From contig DASSYR010000082.1 of the NCBI GenBank assembly GCA_035703165.1, positions 17,908 through 81,907 on the forward strand: a stretch of DNA of 64,000 nucleotides, in the 5' to 3' direction. This document shows positions 37,018 through 44,890 of this stretch, one piece after another (the first letter of the stretch is position 1; every line of letters starts with the position of its first letter). A program made the position numbers and the translations under genes. The DNA comes from AWTP1-9 sp035703165 (GTDB lineage: Bacteria > Bacteroidota > Bacteroidia > Chitinophagales > Chitinophagaceae). The notes below the pieces were generated by a model, which was given only the letters and a program-made list of their open reading frames with translations, was not told where the DNA came from and did no database searches.

Positions 37018-37128
37018 AACAAGAAAATGAAAATATTCTACTTTTGAACCGAACTAAAAATGGGGAGCTTACAAAATTTGTAAAAAAAGGAAGGGTGGAT
37101 TTTTTTGCAGCGTTGGCTTTTTCATCAG

Positions 37129-37932
37129 TTAAATTTTGAAGTGTCGTTTTGCCTCTCTGAAAACATCATCATACTTTGGTAAGTCATGTATTTGGGAAGA
37201 AAGTTTTTTGTCCCAATCTCGCTTGAGTGCTGCTTCTTTGCTTAATACTTTCTCAGAGAATTTTTCCGGGTCTTGGTTTTTCCTTTTTGCTTTGCTGTGA
37301 AAAGGAACAGAATGTTCTGAGGTATCAATTCTCTCAACTTCGGTCAAATACCAAAAGTCATATAAATCCCTTGGCTCTGTTCTTCCCATCAATGCTGCCA
37401 TTTTCTCAATGAGAACTTCGCTAAGCGAATAGCATTGCAATTTGAATTCTTCTTCAAGGTCAGAATAGGTTCTGAAAATTGATTTACTCTCAACATCAGT
37501 TTCTAAAACCTCTCCTCTGGTTATATCAATTTTCAAATCTCTGCTTCCCATATTTCCTTTCAATGGACCAACATAGTCAATGTAAAACTGTGGACTTCCG
37601 GTTTCATGTATCGTCCATTTCGTTTCGTCAATCTGCATTTCAATGTTTGCTTCTTCCCTGATAAATTCAAAAAGTTTTTTGAACTCCTCTTTGATTTGGT
37701 CGTTGGTGATTTCTTCGTTGATAAGAGTAAAATCTAAATCTTCTGAAAAACGGTAATCGTCAATGTATGCTTTCTTCAAGACAGTTCCGCCTTTAAACAC
37801 CATTCCTTTGCTGAGAAATTCATTCTTTGAGATTGCAAATAAAACCCAAGTCAGAACATAGTCCTTTTCAATCTGCCTATCATTTACTTTGTTTTCAGTG
37901 GCAACTTTATTTATTTCTTTTGGCTCAATCAT
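37129..37932 (-). CDS. AbiEii nucleotidyltransferase toxin (AbiE operon 1)
   Basis: The 267-residue protein has the AbiEii/AbiGii nucleotidyltransferase signature: KDYVLTWVLFAI, then FKGGTVLKKAY and RFSEDLDFTL, which supply the G-S/T loop and the catalytic acidic pair of the Pol-beta fold. ALMGRTEPRDLYDFWYL near the C-terminus is also typical. AbiEii toxins are bacteriostatic nucleotidyltransferases; related enzymes add nucleotides to tRNA acceptor ends. It begins one base after the antitoxin stop. Confidence 0.88.
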   Translation of the reverse strand: MIEPKEINKVATENKVNDRQIEKDYVLTWVLFAISKNEFLSKGMVFKGGTVLKKAYIDDYRFSEDLDFTLINEEITNDQIKEEFKKLFEFIREEANIEMQIDETKWTIHETGSPQFYIDYVGPLKGNMGSRDLKIDITRGEVLETDVESKSIFRTYSDLEEEFKLQCYSLSEVLIEKMAALMGRTEPRDLYDFWYLTEVERIDTSEHSVPFHSKAKRKNQDPEKFSEKVLSKEAALKRDWDKKLSSQIHDLPKYDDVFREAKRHFKI

Positions 37933-37933
37933 A

Positions 37934-38761
37934 TCAAGTGTAAATAGGTGAAAGAATGGAATCGTTGTCCATGTTCTGCTGAATTGCCCAACGGAAAATT
38001 GTCTTGCCTTCTTTTGGGTGTGATGGTTCTAACAAAACGAATGAGTTGGTTCGTAGCTTTTGTAACTTCTCAATTGTCGGGTGAGAAATTTTGAGCAACT
38101 CCAAAAGAAAACCAAGTCGTTTAATTACTGCCTGCGATTTGAATTGCACAGTGTAGTCGTAAAGTTTATTGAAATCAATTTTGTCTTTTGACTTGTGAAT
38201 TGCTTTGACAATTTCCGTTATGCCTCCTGCATAAGCTGGTTTAAACAAACAGTCAACAAAAGTTTTTTCAAGGTCTGAACATTGAACTTTATTGAAGCTG
38301 TCAATCCATGTTTTTTTGTTTCCAAAAAAATGGTCTTTGTTGTGGTAAATAAACTGAAAGGGAATTCCTTTTACTTTCAGTGTTGAAGGTTTGATTTGTT
38401 TACTCACCACAATTTGTTCTTTCAAATTTGGCTGCGTTGTCAAACTGTGAACTTGCAATGCAGAAAAATACCCGATGTAATAATTCGCATCTCCTACAAG
38501 ATATTGCGAAAGCAAATGCCAGTCGGGCATAAATGTTTTTGCATCCTGCTCAAACGGAATGATGTAGTAAAGACCATCCTTTATTCTCATAAGCAATCCA
38601 CGCTTTACCATCTTCCCAAGCATTCGCTTAACAGAATCTTTTGAAGATTCTTCAAGGAGTTTGTAAGCATCTTCAGTAGTGAAACACTTTATGCTTTTGC
38701 CATGAAGCTTATCCAACAAAAAAGCCACAGGATAGGACAACTTTTTATCTTTGATAGACAT
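37934..38761 (-). CDS. AbiEi antitoxin / transcriptional regulator (AbiE operon 1)
   Basis: The 275-residue protein has an N-terminal winged helix (FTTEDAYKLLEESSKDSVKRMLGKMVKRGLLMRIKDGLYYI) and the AbiEi C-terminal domain (SQYLVGDANYYIGYFSALQVHSLTTQP...DLEKTFVDCLFKPAYAGGI). AbiEi neutralises AbiEii without a stable complex (type IV) and represses its own promoter. The gene precedes the toxin with one base between them. An inverted repeat lies just in front of the ATG. Confidence 0.88.
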   Translation of the reverse strand: MSIKDKKLSYPVAFLLDKLHGKSIKCFTTEDAYKLLEESSKDSVKRMLGKMVKRGLLMRIKDGLYYIIPFEQDAKTFMPDWHLLSQYLVGDANYYIGYFSALQVHSLTTQPNLKEQIVVSKQIKPSTLKVKGIPFQFIYHNKDHFFGNKKTWIDSFNKVQCSDLEKTFVDCLFKPAYAGGITEIVKAIHKSKDKIDFNKLYDYTVQFKSQAVIKRLGFLLELLKISHPTIEKLQKLRTNSFVLLEPSHPKEGKTIFRWAIQQNMDNDSILSPIYT

Positions 38762-38764
38762 TTG

Positions 38765-38782
38765 GTGTCACTTATTTGACAC
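38765..38782. promoter_or_regulatory. Candidate AbiEi operator (operon 1)
   Basis: GTGTCA at 38765-38770 and TGACAC at 38777-38782 are exact inverted copies with a 6-base spacer, four bases from the antitoxin start codon at 38761. AbiEi proteins are known to bind inverted repeats in their own promoter. Confidence 0.55.
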
Positions 38783-38823
38783 TGCAAAGATATAAATCAT
38801 AAGTAAATAAGCAAGGGAAAATG

Positions 38824-39003
38824 TCAATTTTGAAAAGTGAGAAGGGTAATTCCGCCAAAGTCGCCAAGTTTTACGGTCTGTTCAAGACCTAAAAAATCTT
38901 TTGAAGTGCCTTGCATGATGGTAGAAATCCATCTTGAAAGTGGGGTTGCAGTTTCAACATAGTCAGAGCCACTGCTGTCAATTATTTCAAATTGTCCACA
39001 AAA
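38824..39003 (-). pseudogene. C-terminal remnant of an unrecognised gene
   Basis: The minus strand has 59 open codons ending at TGA 38826-38824 with ordinary protein-like composition (QFEIIDSSGSDYVETATPL, SKDFLGLEQTVKLGDFGG, ending LLTFQN). It is preceded by an in-frame stop at 39006-39004, so the gene has lost its front. An internal ATG exists but would give only about 30 residues. The fragment lies between the AbiE operon 1 operator and the SNase gene, on the same strand as both. I cannot name the family. Confidence 0.45.
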
Positions 39004-39125
39004 CTAAAAATAGCTGCCCGGCATAAAGCTTGCAATGTTTTTACTGCTAAACTACATCAGCCATTTTTCTGGTTGAGGGGTTGTACAACAGTGACCCATG
39101 TTAGCAGCAGGTTTAAAATACAAGG

Positions 39126-39605
39126 TTAGTGTCGCCAATCCCAAGGAGCAATTGCATTGCTGTCGGACCAAAGCATAACATGCTTATTTCGTGCCTCATC
39201 CTCAGCATCTGAAAAATTTTGGTTGTCAGAATATTGCTTATAATGCCAAGCCAACCCTCTCTTAACAAGTTCAAGATTTATATTAATGGTATCTTGAGCA
39301 AAAATTGTTGCAATTAATCTCCCGTATGGATCCCATTCACCTTCGGTTTCTATTGTAACGCTGTCAGAAAGGCATTCATTTGATACAAACTCTGTCGCTT
39401 CATCTCCAAAAGGTTGATCATTTTCAGGACAATCAATATCTGCTAACCTAATTCTATATGATTTATCATTGAATAAGACATCTACGGTATCACCATCTAT
39501 TACAGTAATGACTTTTGCTTTAAATATAGGAGGTAGTTTAGTAGGCGAACTACAGCCAAGAAATGTTAATAGTAGAAATAAGATGTATCTTTTGAAGTTG
39601 CTCAT
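39126..39605 (-). CDS. Thermonuclease-family (SNase) lipoprotein
   Basis: The 159-residue protein has a lipobox (LTFLGCSS), then an OB-fold staphylococcal-nuclease domain: AKVITVIDGDTVDVLF, RIRLADIDCPE (catalytic Arg and Asp region), EWDPYGRLIATIFAQD (Glu and Arg) and LVKRGLAWHYKQYS. All catalytic segments are present. As a surface lipoprotein it could degrade extracellular or incoming DNA. It is flanked on both sides by non-coding spacers with inverted repeats. Confidence 0.88.
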   Translation of the reverse strand: MSNFKRYILFLLLTFLGCSSPTKLPPIFKAKVITVIDGDTVDVLFNDKSYRIRLADIDCPENDQPFGDEATEFVSNECLSDSVTIETEGEWDPYGRLIATIFAQDTININLELVKRGLAWHYKQYSDNQNFSDAEDEARNKHVMLWSDSNAIAPWDWRH

Positions 39606-39971
39606 TAGAATTACAGAGTGTAAAAGAAACTTGCTGCCAACGGCCAGAGCTTTGCGTTTGTTTGGGAATTTGAAAATCGTCAGCCCGTAACCGCAGCTAA
39701 ATTTATAATTAAAAATTCATTGTTTATTCTATTGCTCGGCGTTATTCGTCGGCTGGAACTGAAGATGATTAGCGAACGGGACGATGAGTGTTTGTAGGTC
39801 GCCCCGCCATATTGCCAAACCGCCTGTTGTATGTAGCTTTTCGTCTGTCAGTTTTTTTGGTGACGTGTGGGCGGATTGAACTTTTGCCATAGTTCGTTAG
39901 CGTCCTCGCAACGGCGACTATGACTTTCGGGAACCGAACTCTTTTCGTTAGCGTAGCCCTATTTGTCAAGT
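39606..39971. other. 366-bp non-coding spacer with repeat motifs
   Basis: Relatively GC-rich spacer between the SNase gene and a nuclease-like gene. It contains GTTGTATGTAGCTTT at 39826-39840, whose reverse complement recurs (one mismatch) beyond the other end of the neighbouring gene at 40630-40644, and CAGCTAAATTT near 39694, which recurs near 40736. A basic 66-codon frame on the minus strand (39769-39969) looks like chance. Confidence 0.5.
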
Positions 39972-40616
39972 TTAGTCCACCCTGTCACCAAATTTTATAA
40001 CGCCAAACTGTTTTATAGTTTGTTTAAAAGTGTCAAATGTTATGTTGTTGTTTTTAAGAAATAGAAATCCACGAACAAGGTCAACGGTTGTTATGATACC
40101 GTACTGGCTTGCCACCGCATATTCATGTTTGTTTTTGTCAATAGGGTTTCTATTTCTGTTATGGTACAACTTTGAATTGTCGTGGTTAATAATTGTCAAG
40201 CCAAATACAGGTAGCTTACTTTTAATAATGTTAGCTCTGTGGTCAATGTACTTTTTGATTTGGTTTAGCTCGGCATCTGGTGGCACTGAATATTTAGTTC
40301 CTTTGCACTCGGCAAGTATTAGGCAGTCGTCGCACCAAATTTGCAAATCTTCTCGTTTTGGTCGCACATTAACAAGGTGTCTAACCTCTTTAAACCCCGC
40401 TGACTTGAATAAGAGTTTTGCTGATTTTTCAATAATTGTGTCTTGTCCACCAACGCTAATAATGTCAGTAAGAAATTTGTATTTGGCTTCTACGGTTTTT
40501 AATTTTCTGTCAACAGTCCGAAGTTGTTTGGCGATTGCTTTATGTTCAGCAATTAGTTTTTTAACATCGTCAAAGTCTTTGGTGATATGTCGCAGAAGTT
40601 TAAGATGGTCGCTCAT
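39972..40616 (-). CDS. PD-(D/E)XK-like nuclease domain protein
   Basis: The 214-residue protein starts with a charged helical segment (residues 1-50, probable coiled coil). In the middle, ESAxLLF-like helix sequence precedes RPKREDLQIWCDDCLILAECKGTK, which fits a PD-(D/E)XK core: an Asp in the first strand and E-C-K as the E-x-K pair. The rest (KSKLPVFGLTIINHD) could be a further core strand. Restriction-like or repair nuclease activity is inferred; no specific family is recognised. It is bounded by inverted copies of a 15-base motif. Confidence 0.5.
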   Translation of the reverse strand: MSDHLKLLRHITKDFDDVKKLIAEHKAIAKQLRTVDRKLKTVEAKYKFLTDIISVGGQDTIIEKSAKLLFKSAGFKEVRHLVNVRPKREDLQIWCDDCLILAECKGTKYSVPPDAELNQIKKYIDHRANIIKSKLPVFGLTIINHDNSKLYHNRNRNPIDKNKHEYAVASQYGIITTVDLVRGFLFLKNNNITFDTFKQTIKQFGVIKFGDRVD

Positions 40617-40629
40617 TAGTGGTTGTCAT

Positions 40630-40828
40630 AAAGTTACATACAACGAGCAGGTATTGCCGAAGTGCAGGAAATAGAATTACGTCCGCCCCGGCTAACTGCT
40701 GTTGAGTAAAGATAAAAAGTTGATGGTATATTCTACAGCTAAATTTTTAATGTCCAGCTGGATATGCAGCCCAGCAGAATTACAAGAGTTGAAACACGGC
40801 TTCCGTCAGCCTGCATTTTGGCAATACC
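40630..40828. repeat. Long-range inverted repeat spacer (cassette-like)
   Basis: A 19-base motif at 40650-40668 (GGTATTGCCGAAGTGCAGG) is matched 17/19 by the reverse complement of 40810-40828. The two arms enclose about 140 bases and are followed by ATACAAC-type and GTTATGC-type seven-base cores on the outside. The layout resembles the imperfect palindromes of integron attC sites but does not fit the canonical core consensus. Confidence 0.5.
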
Positions 40829-40832
40829 CTTG

Positions 40833-41468
40833 TTATGCACAGGCGTTTAGCTTAAATTTTTGTGCAAACATTTCAGAAAGGAAAAAATATGAAATCTTGT
40901 CTTGAGGTTTCTCAGTCTTTGGTTTGAGAATGAATTCTATTTTGTCTCTGTCAACCGCTATTAATCCAATGTTATGATTTTTTAGTAATTCAATATCAAC
41001 TCTATGAATACCCGATTTTGGAAACGCTAAATATGATTTCTCAGAAAAAAACTTATAACGTAATGCCTGATAAAATCCAGATTTCCAGTCCTTGAGCTTA
41101 GCCTCAATTGAAATTAATTTATTAGTATGCGGCTTGTAGTTCCTAGTGGTCTTAATCTCTATGCCTTCAAAATAAATGTACTCTTCATATTCAAGCAGTT
41201 TCAAAAGCTTTTTCAATTTGATTTTATCGTATTGTCCGTTGCTTAAAGAGTCAGCTTTTACTGTTTTATTCTTGTCAAATAAATTAACAAATAAGGCCAT
41301 AGTCCCATAATCATTAAAAAACAACCTTTCCTCTGAAAGTTTCGTAGAAAACACTAAGTCAGCAACGCCGTTACCAGTATTGAATTCGGTTGTAATGTAT
41401 TCTGTATTAAAAACTTTAGTTAAGTTTTTAACTAATACAGGTATCATATCTCTTTCGTATCTAAACAT
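40833..41468 (-). CDS. PD-(D/E)XK-like nuclease, partner of the kinase fusion
   Basis: The 211-residue protein has NTGNGVADLVFS (conserved Asp of the nuclease core), followed about 85 residues later by LISIEAKLKDWKSGFYQALRYKFFSEKSYLAFP, where E-A-K is the E-x-K motif and QALRY a typical following helix. It resembles the generic restriction-endonuclease fold used by many defence nucleases. It starts three bases after the kinase-fusion stop, so the two are almost certainly co-translated. The last four codons lie in a flanking repeat. Confidence 0.6.
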   Translation of the reverse strand: MFRYERDMIPVLVKNLTKVFNTEYITTEFNTGNGVADLVFSTKLSEERLFFNDYGTMALFVNLFDKNKTVKADSLSNGQYDKIKLKKLLKLLEYEEYIYFEGIEIKTTRNYKPHTNKLISIEAKLKDWKSGFYQALRYKFFSEKSYLAFPKSGIHRVDIELLKNHNIGLIAVDRDKIEFILKPKTEKPQDKISYFFLSEMFAQKFKLNACA

Positions 41469-41471
41469 ATT

Positions 41472-43520
41472 TTATTTAATATTTTCGAAAACTTTTTTCC
41501 AATTAAATAGGTGTTTGTAGTCGTCTCTTTTATAAACGGCAGTAAGTCGCTGATAATTGTAGATTGCAGCATCTATCCGTTTCAAAAAATATTCATGTGC
41601 ATTTGAAGTGTTTTTAATTATTTCAACTTCACGATTCATAGAATAAAGATAGTGTAGTTTATTATTTTGTGCCTTAATTACATCTTCTGCTGGCTTTCCA
41701 TTACAAAATGGGCAAGTACATGCACCCAATACATTAGATATCTGATTTAACCTTGTTGGCGTTTTTTTCTCAATGGGCACTGTCCCTAAAAGTTCCGGAA
41801 AGTAATATCGCTCATAGAGATTGTATCCAGCACCAGCCTCTTTATGTAATTCTTCAGAGAAACTTTCAAATCTTGCAGCACCGGATGAAAAGCCAGACAA
41901 CCCTAACGAAATTAAGCCTAGGCCTAAGCTATTTAGTCTTCCAGCAATTACCGGCCTACCAGTAAAACGTTGTAACCTTAGTAGGGTGTCAACATAATGA
42001 TATATGACTACATCTGTTGCGTCCTTATCTATACCATCAGCGTAAACAATATAACCATCGCATTCGTGTGCAGAATAATAGTTTAATAAGTCACTTTTAT
42101 ATTGGTTGTCGGTTAGACTACTACTATTTATACATATGCCAGCATATAGTTTTTTATCCTTGTAAGCGGCAACAGAATTTTTGTAGTCAATGCTTTCTTT
42201 AAGCAATTTTATATCTAAATCAAACCATTGTTCAACGGGGTTTTGTTTATATGTCGGGAGTACTGTTGTATTATGTGTGTAGTGGTAGGGAGATACAAAA
42301 ATATCAGCACCAAGATTGGCTTCTTCGTCAATTACAAGCTTAACATAATCCTGTTGTTTTTTATAAGTATTTAGATAGGCAGGGGTAATAACTTCGAAAT
42401 TTTTAGGACAATATGGTAATTTTTTTAACCCTTCTCTGTCTGTATATGTGTCATAAGCAAAACGGACAGTCTCTGGGTCAATGATTCTTACGAATTGATT
42501 TCCTTGAATTAATTGCAATAATTTCTTTTGCTGAAACTGGTGGATTGCAGGAAAATCAACATACATTTTTTCGTCGGATATTTTAAGATATTCTTCCAGG
42601 GCCGAGCCGTCATTCCAAAGTCGTAGAACAAATTTCGGGCTAGTGTCGTATTCTCTTAATGGTGTTGAATCATCAGAATTAAAAACAGTAATTAATTCAT
42701 CGATATTTAAATAACGTTGATAAGGATTTTTTTCAAGTAGCTTAAAAATAATATTTTCAAATTTATTAGTAATCGTAGAAAAATATTTTCTAGGGGGAAC
42801 TGGACTTTCGTTTTTTATTTTGTCAATAAGTTCTGGAAGATTGGTAAATTCATAAGGAACTTTTGAAGTAAGCATTTCATAAAAGATTACCCCCAAAGTA
42901 TAAAGGTCGCTACGTTTATCAATGTGTTTGCTATCTGTAATTTGTTCTGGTGATGAGTAAAGAGGTGAGCCTAAAAAGTTGCCTGTACTGGTCAGTGCTG
43001 TGTAATCAATTACTTTTGAAATACCATAGTCTAAAATTTTCACTGTATTGCCATTAACAATTATATTCTCTGGTTTCAAATCACGGTGAATAATTCCCTT
43101 ATTTTCGTCAATACCCCTGACTTGATGCAAGCCTTTTATTCCTTCAAGAATATTCTTAAAAATTTCAACAGTCTGTGCCTCATTTGTTAACCCTTTACTT
43201 TTAATAATATTTTGTAAGGTTACTCCTTCTGCATATTCCATTACCAAAAAATATGATGGAACATTCAAGTCACTTCCTTTGAAATCGTCAACATATTTTA
43301 TCAGAAATGGATGACTAACCGTTTTCATAATATCTATTTCTCTTTGAATACGATTATTTTCTCCACTTTGCTTATACTCTTGTAATATATAATCTTCTCT
43401 AAATACCTTAATTGCATATGTATTATTATCCTTCACGGCTTTGTAAACAGAGCCAAAACCTCCAGCACCAATAAATTCGGTGAAAGTATAACCATTTAAA
43501 GTCTGATTTATAAGTGCCAT
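41472..43520 (-). CDS. Ser/Thr protein kinase fused to a C-terminal domain with a TGT-like Cys cluster
   Basis: Residues 1-~280 are a complete eukaryotic-type kinase: GAGGFG loop at 18-23, AIKVF with Lys38, HRDLKPEN at 145-152, DYG (variant of DFG) at 164-166 and SPEQ at 190-193. Residues ~290-682 form a second domain with alternating strands (GADIFVSPYHYT, KLYAGICINSS, DGYIVYADGI, GRPVIAGRLN) that suggest a TIM barrel. It ends with CTCPFC at 601-606 and His623, the C-x-C-xx-C...H pattern of the zinc site in tRNA-guanine transglycosylases and DpdA. The barrel/TGT assignment is inference. No transmembrane segment. Operon with a nuclease-like gene; defence role likely by context. Confidence 0.75.
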   Translation of the reverse strand: MALINQTLNGYTFTEFIGAGGFGSVYKAVKDNNTYAIKVFREDYILQEYKQSGENNRIQREIDIMKTVSHPFLIKYVDDFKGSDLNVPSYFLVMEYAEGVTLQNIIKSKGLTNEAQTVEIFKNILEGIKGLHQVRGIDENKGIIHRDLKPENIIVNGNTVKILDYGISKVIDYTALTSTGNFLGSPLYSSPEQITDSKHIDKRSDLYTLGVIFYEMLTSKVPYEFTNLPELIDKIKNESPVPPRKYFSTITNKFENIIFKLLEKNPYQRYLNIDELITVFNSDDSTPLREYDTSPKFVLRLWNDGSALEEYLKISDEKMYVDFPAIHQFQQKKLLQLIQGNQFVRIIDPETVRFAYDTYTDREGLKKLPYCPKNFEVITPAYLNTYKKQQDYVKLVIDEEANLGADIFVSPYHYTHNTTVLPTYKQNPVEQWFDLDIKLLKESIDYKNSVAAYKDKKLYAGICINSSSLTDNQYKSDLLNYYSAHECDGYIVYADGIDKDATDVVIYHYVDTLLRLQRFTGRPVIAGRLNSLGLGLISLGLSGFSSGAARFESFSEELHKEAGAGYNLYERYYFPELLGTVPIEKKTPTRLNQISNVLGACTCPFCNGKPAEDVIKAQNNKLHYLYSMNREVEIIKNTSNAHEYFLKRIDAAIYNYQRLTAVYKRDDYKHLFNWKKVFENIK

Positions 43521-43571
43521 GTCTTGTCTGTTTTTTTTAGTTTAGGGTGTCCAATACGCTTGTGCATAACA

Positions 43572-44198
43572 TCCGTATTAACGCATTGCTCTAATATCTA
43601 TTATAGGCTTATTGTTTTGGGGCTAAGTTATACAAGTTTCATAGCGAATTAAAAATATTTAGTAGCACATATATAATTCTCATTTTTCCAAGCGACAACA
43701 AATTAGAAAACTTGAAAATGGTTTTAAAAAAATTTATGTACAATTGTTGCCACGGCTTTAGCACTAATAACGGCGGGCGGTATAATATTTTGATATCCGT
43801 GTAAAACCCTTTTACAATTAATTCCAACCGCTATCTTTCAAAAACTGCTCTTCCGTGCCAAATTTGTTAGGCAGTGATGCGATAAAGTAGCCTCAAACAT
43901 CGCCTGGCTGCCCATCGATAGTGAAAAACATCACCTGCTCGTGAGTATGATACCAATTGGTTATTCACGATTTTTTATTCGATTTTGCATTTATGTTAAT
44001 ATAAGATTTCATTGCATAATTTTAGATCAACTAATTCAAATTTCTTAAGGATTTGGGTGTGGCCGGCAACATTCCAACCATTCTGTTTAGGTGGCTATCA
44101 ATAATTTGTTTGCGTGGATGTTTTTCGCTATTCAAATCTTGGTGGCCGAACCATTTATTCTGTAAAATAACATATTTAAGCGTTTTTACCTCTTAAAA
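43572..44198. other. Gene-free spacer with decayed coding fragments
   Basis: About 630 bp between the kinase module and AbiE operon 2, with no intact gene. Two stretches look like old coding sequence on the minus strand: 43818-43964 (listed separately) and 44031-44180, where about 50 codons are open (KWFGHQDLNSEKHPRKQII...) ending at TAG 44033-44031 without a start codon. The rest is AT-rich and shows nothing recognisable. Confidence 0.45.
43818..43964 (-). pseudogene. Decayed C-terminal gene fragment
   Basis: Reading the minus strand gives WYHTHEQVMFFTIDGQPGDV, an in-frame TGA at 43895-43893, then GYFIASLPNKFGTEEQFLKDSGWN and TAA at 43820-43818. The composition is protein-like and the break is a one-base change from a sense codon (TCA to TGA would restore Ser). 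No start is present. Family unknown; it is a relic inside the island. Confidence 0.45.
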
Positions 44199-44226
44199 TG
44201 TCACCTTTTTTAAAAAATAAGTGACA
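44199..44226. promoter_or_regulatory. Candidate AbiEi operator 1 (AbiE operon 2)
   Basis: TGTCAC at 44199-44204 and GTGACA at 44221-44226 form an inverted repeat with a 16-base AT-rich spacer. A second element of identical layout starts exactly 42 bases downstream. Confidence 0.65.
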
Positions 44227-44240
44227 CAAAAAATTGTACT

Positions 44241-44268
44241 TGTCACCTTTTTTTATAAATTCGTGACA
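44241..44268. promoter_or_regulatory. Candidate AbiEi operator 2 (AbiE operon 2)
   Basis: TGTCAC at 44241-44246 and GTGACA at 44263-44268, again with a 16-base spacer, ending one base before the antitoxin ATG at 44270. Two identical inverted repeats four helical turns apart match the known mode of AbiE autoregulation, in which the antitoxin binds two inverted repeats cooperatively. Confidence 0.65.
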
Positions 44269-44269
44269 G

Positions 44270-44890
44270 ATGATTTCTGTACAGCAACATATTAGTGCGC
44301 AGCTGGCCAAGAAACAACCGGGAGACCTGGTATTTCCCACCGATTTCAGGGGAGATGGAACCGAGGTTGCCATTAAACAGGCTTTATCAAGGCTTTCACG
44401 GTCGGGTAAGCTTACCAGGTTGGCGCATGGTATTTATTTTATTCCCAAAACAGACCCGCTCTTAGGCACCATATATCCCACTCTGGAAGAAGTGGCAAAA
44501 ATGCTGGCGCAAAAAGAAAAAGTAAACATCAGGCCCGCTGGTGCATACGCTTTGCATAAACTGGGATTAAGCAGCCAGGTGCCAACCAGGCATGTTTACA
44601 TAACGGATGGACCTTCACGACTAATCAGCGTAGGAAAAACAACGATTCAGTTTAAGGCAACGGCCAATAAAAAATTAGCTACCAAAGGCAGCATCAGCAG
44701 TTTGCTGATACAGGCATTGGAAGAACTGAATTTGCAGGAACTGGATGAAAAGACAACACAAAAAATTCTGGAACTGCTTAAAAAAGAAAAGCCTAAACTG
44801 CTGAAGCATGACTTGACCATTGCCCCTGCACGCATACATGATTTTATTGTAAAACTCTTAAAACAGGCAACAGATGACCGGGTGGCTTAA
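44270..44890 (+). CDS. AbiEi-type antitoxin (DUF6088), AbiE operon 2
   Basis: The 206-residue protein starts with a winged-helix segment (FPTDFRGDGTEVAIKQALSRLSRSGKLTRLAHGIYFIPKTDPLLG) and continues with the antitoxin-typical EKVNIRPAGAYALHKLGLSSQVPTRHVYITDGPSR. This is the DUF6088 branch of AbiEi antitoxins and is clearly different in sequence and length from the antitoxin of operon 1. It should repress its own promoter through the two operators in front and neutralise the following AbiEii. Its end overlaps the toxin start by 17 bases. Confidence 0.85.
   Translation: MISVQQHISAQLAKKQPGDLVFPTDFRGDGTEVAIKQALSRLSRSGKLTRLAHGIYFIPKTDPLLGTIYPTLEEVAKMLAQKEKVNIRPAGAYALHKLGLSSQVPTRHVYITDGPSRLISVGKTTIQFKATANKKLATKGSISSLLIQALEELNLQELDEKTTQKILELLKKEKPKLLKHDLTIAPARIHDFIVKLLKQATDDRVA

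Larger units (their letters stand above)
40831..43571. repeat. Inverted repeats flanking the kinase-nuclease module
   Basis: CGCYTGTGCATAACA occurs on the minus strand at 40845-40831 and on the plus strand at 43557-43571, one mismatch in 15. The left copy encodes the last residues and stop codon of the nuclease gene; the right copy lies 37 bases upstream of the kinase start. The pair brackets exactly the two-gene module. Confidence 0.55.

Noticed and set aside
39769..39969. 66-residue basic minus-strand ORF
   Set aside because: Very rich in Arg, Thr and Lys without hydrophobic core, lying in a repeat-bearing spacer; most likely a chance frame.
39006..43600. Canonical integron cassette array
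   Set aside because: Inverted pairs are present, but the seven-base cores do not match GTTRRRY/RYYYAAC and no integron integrase is in the window.
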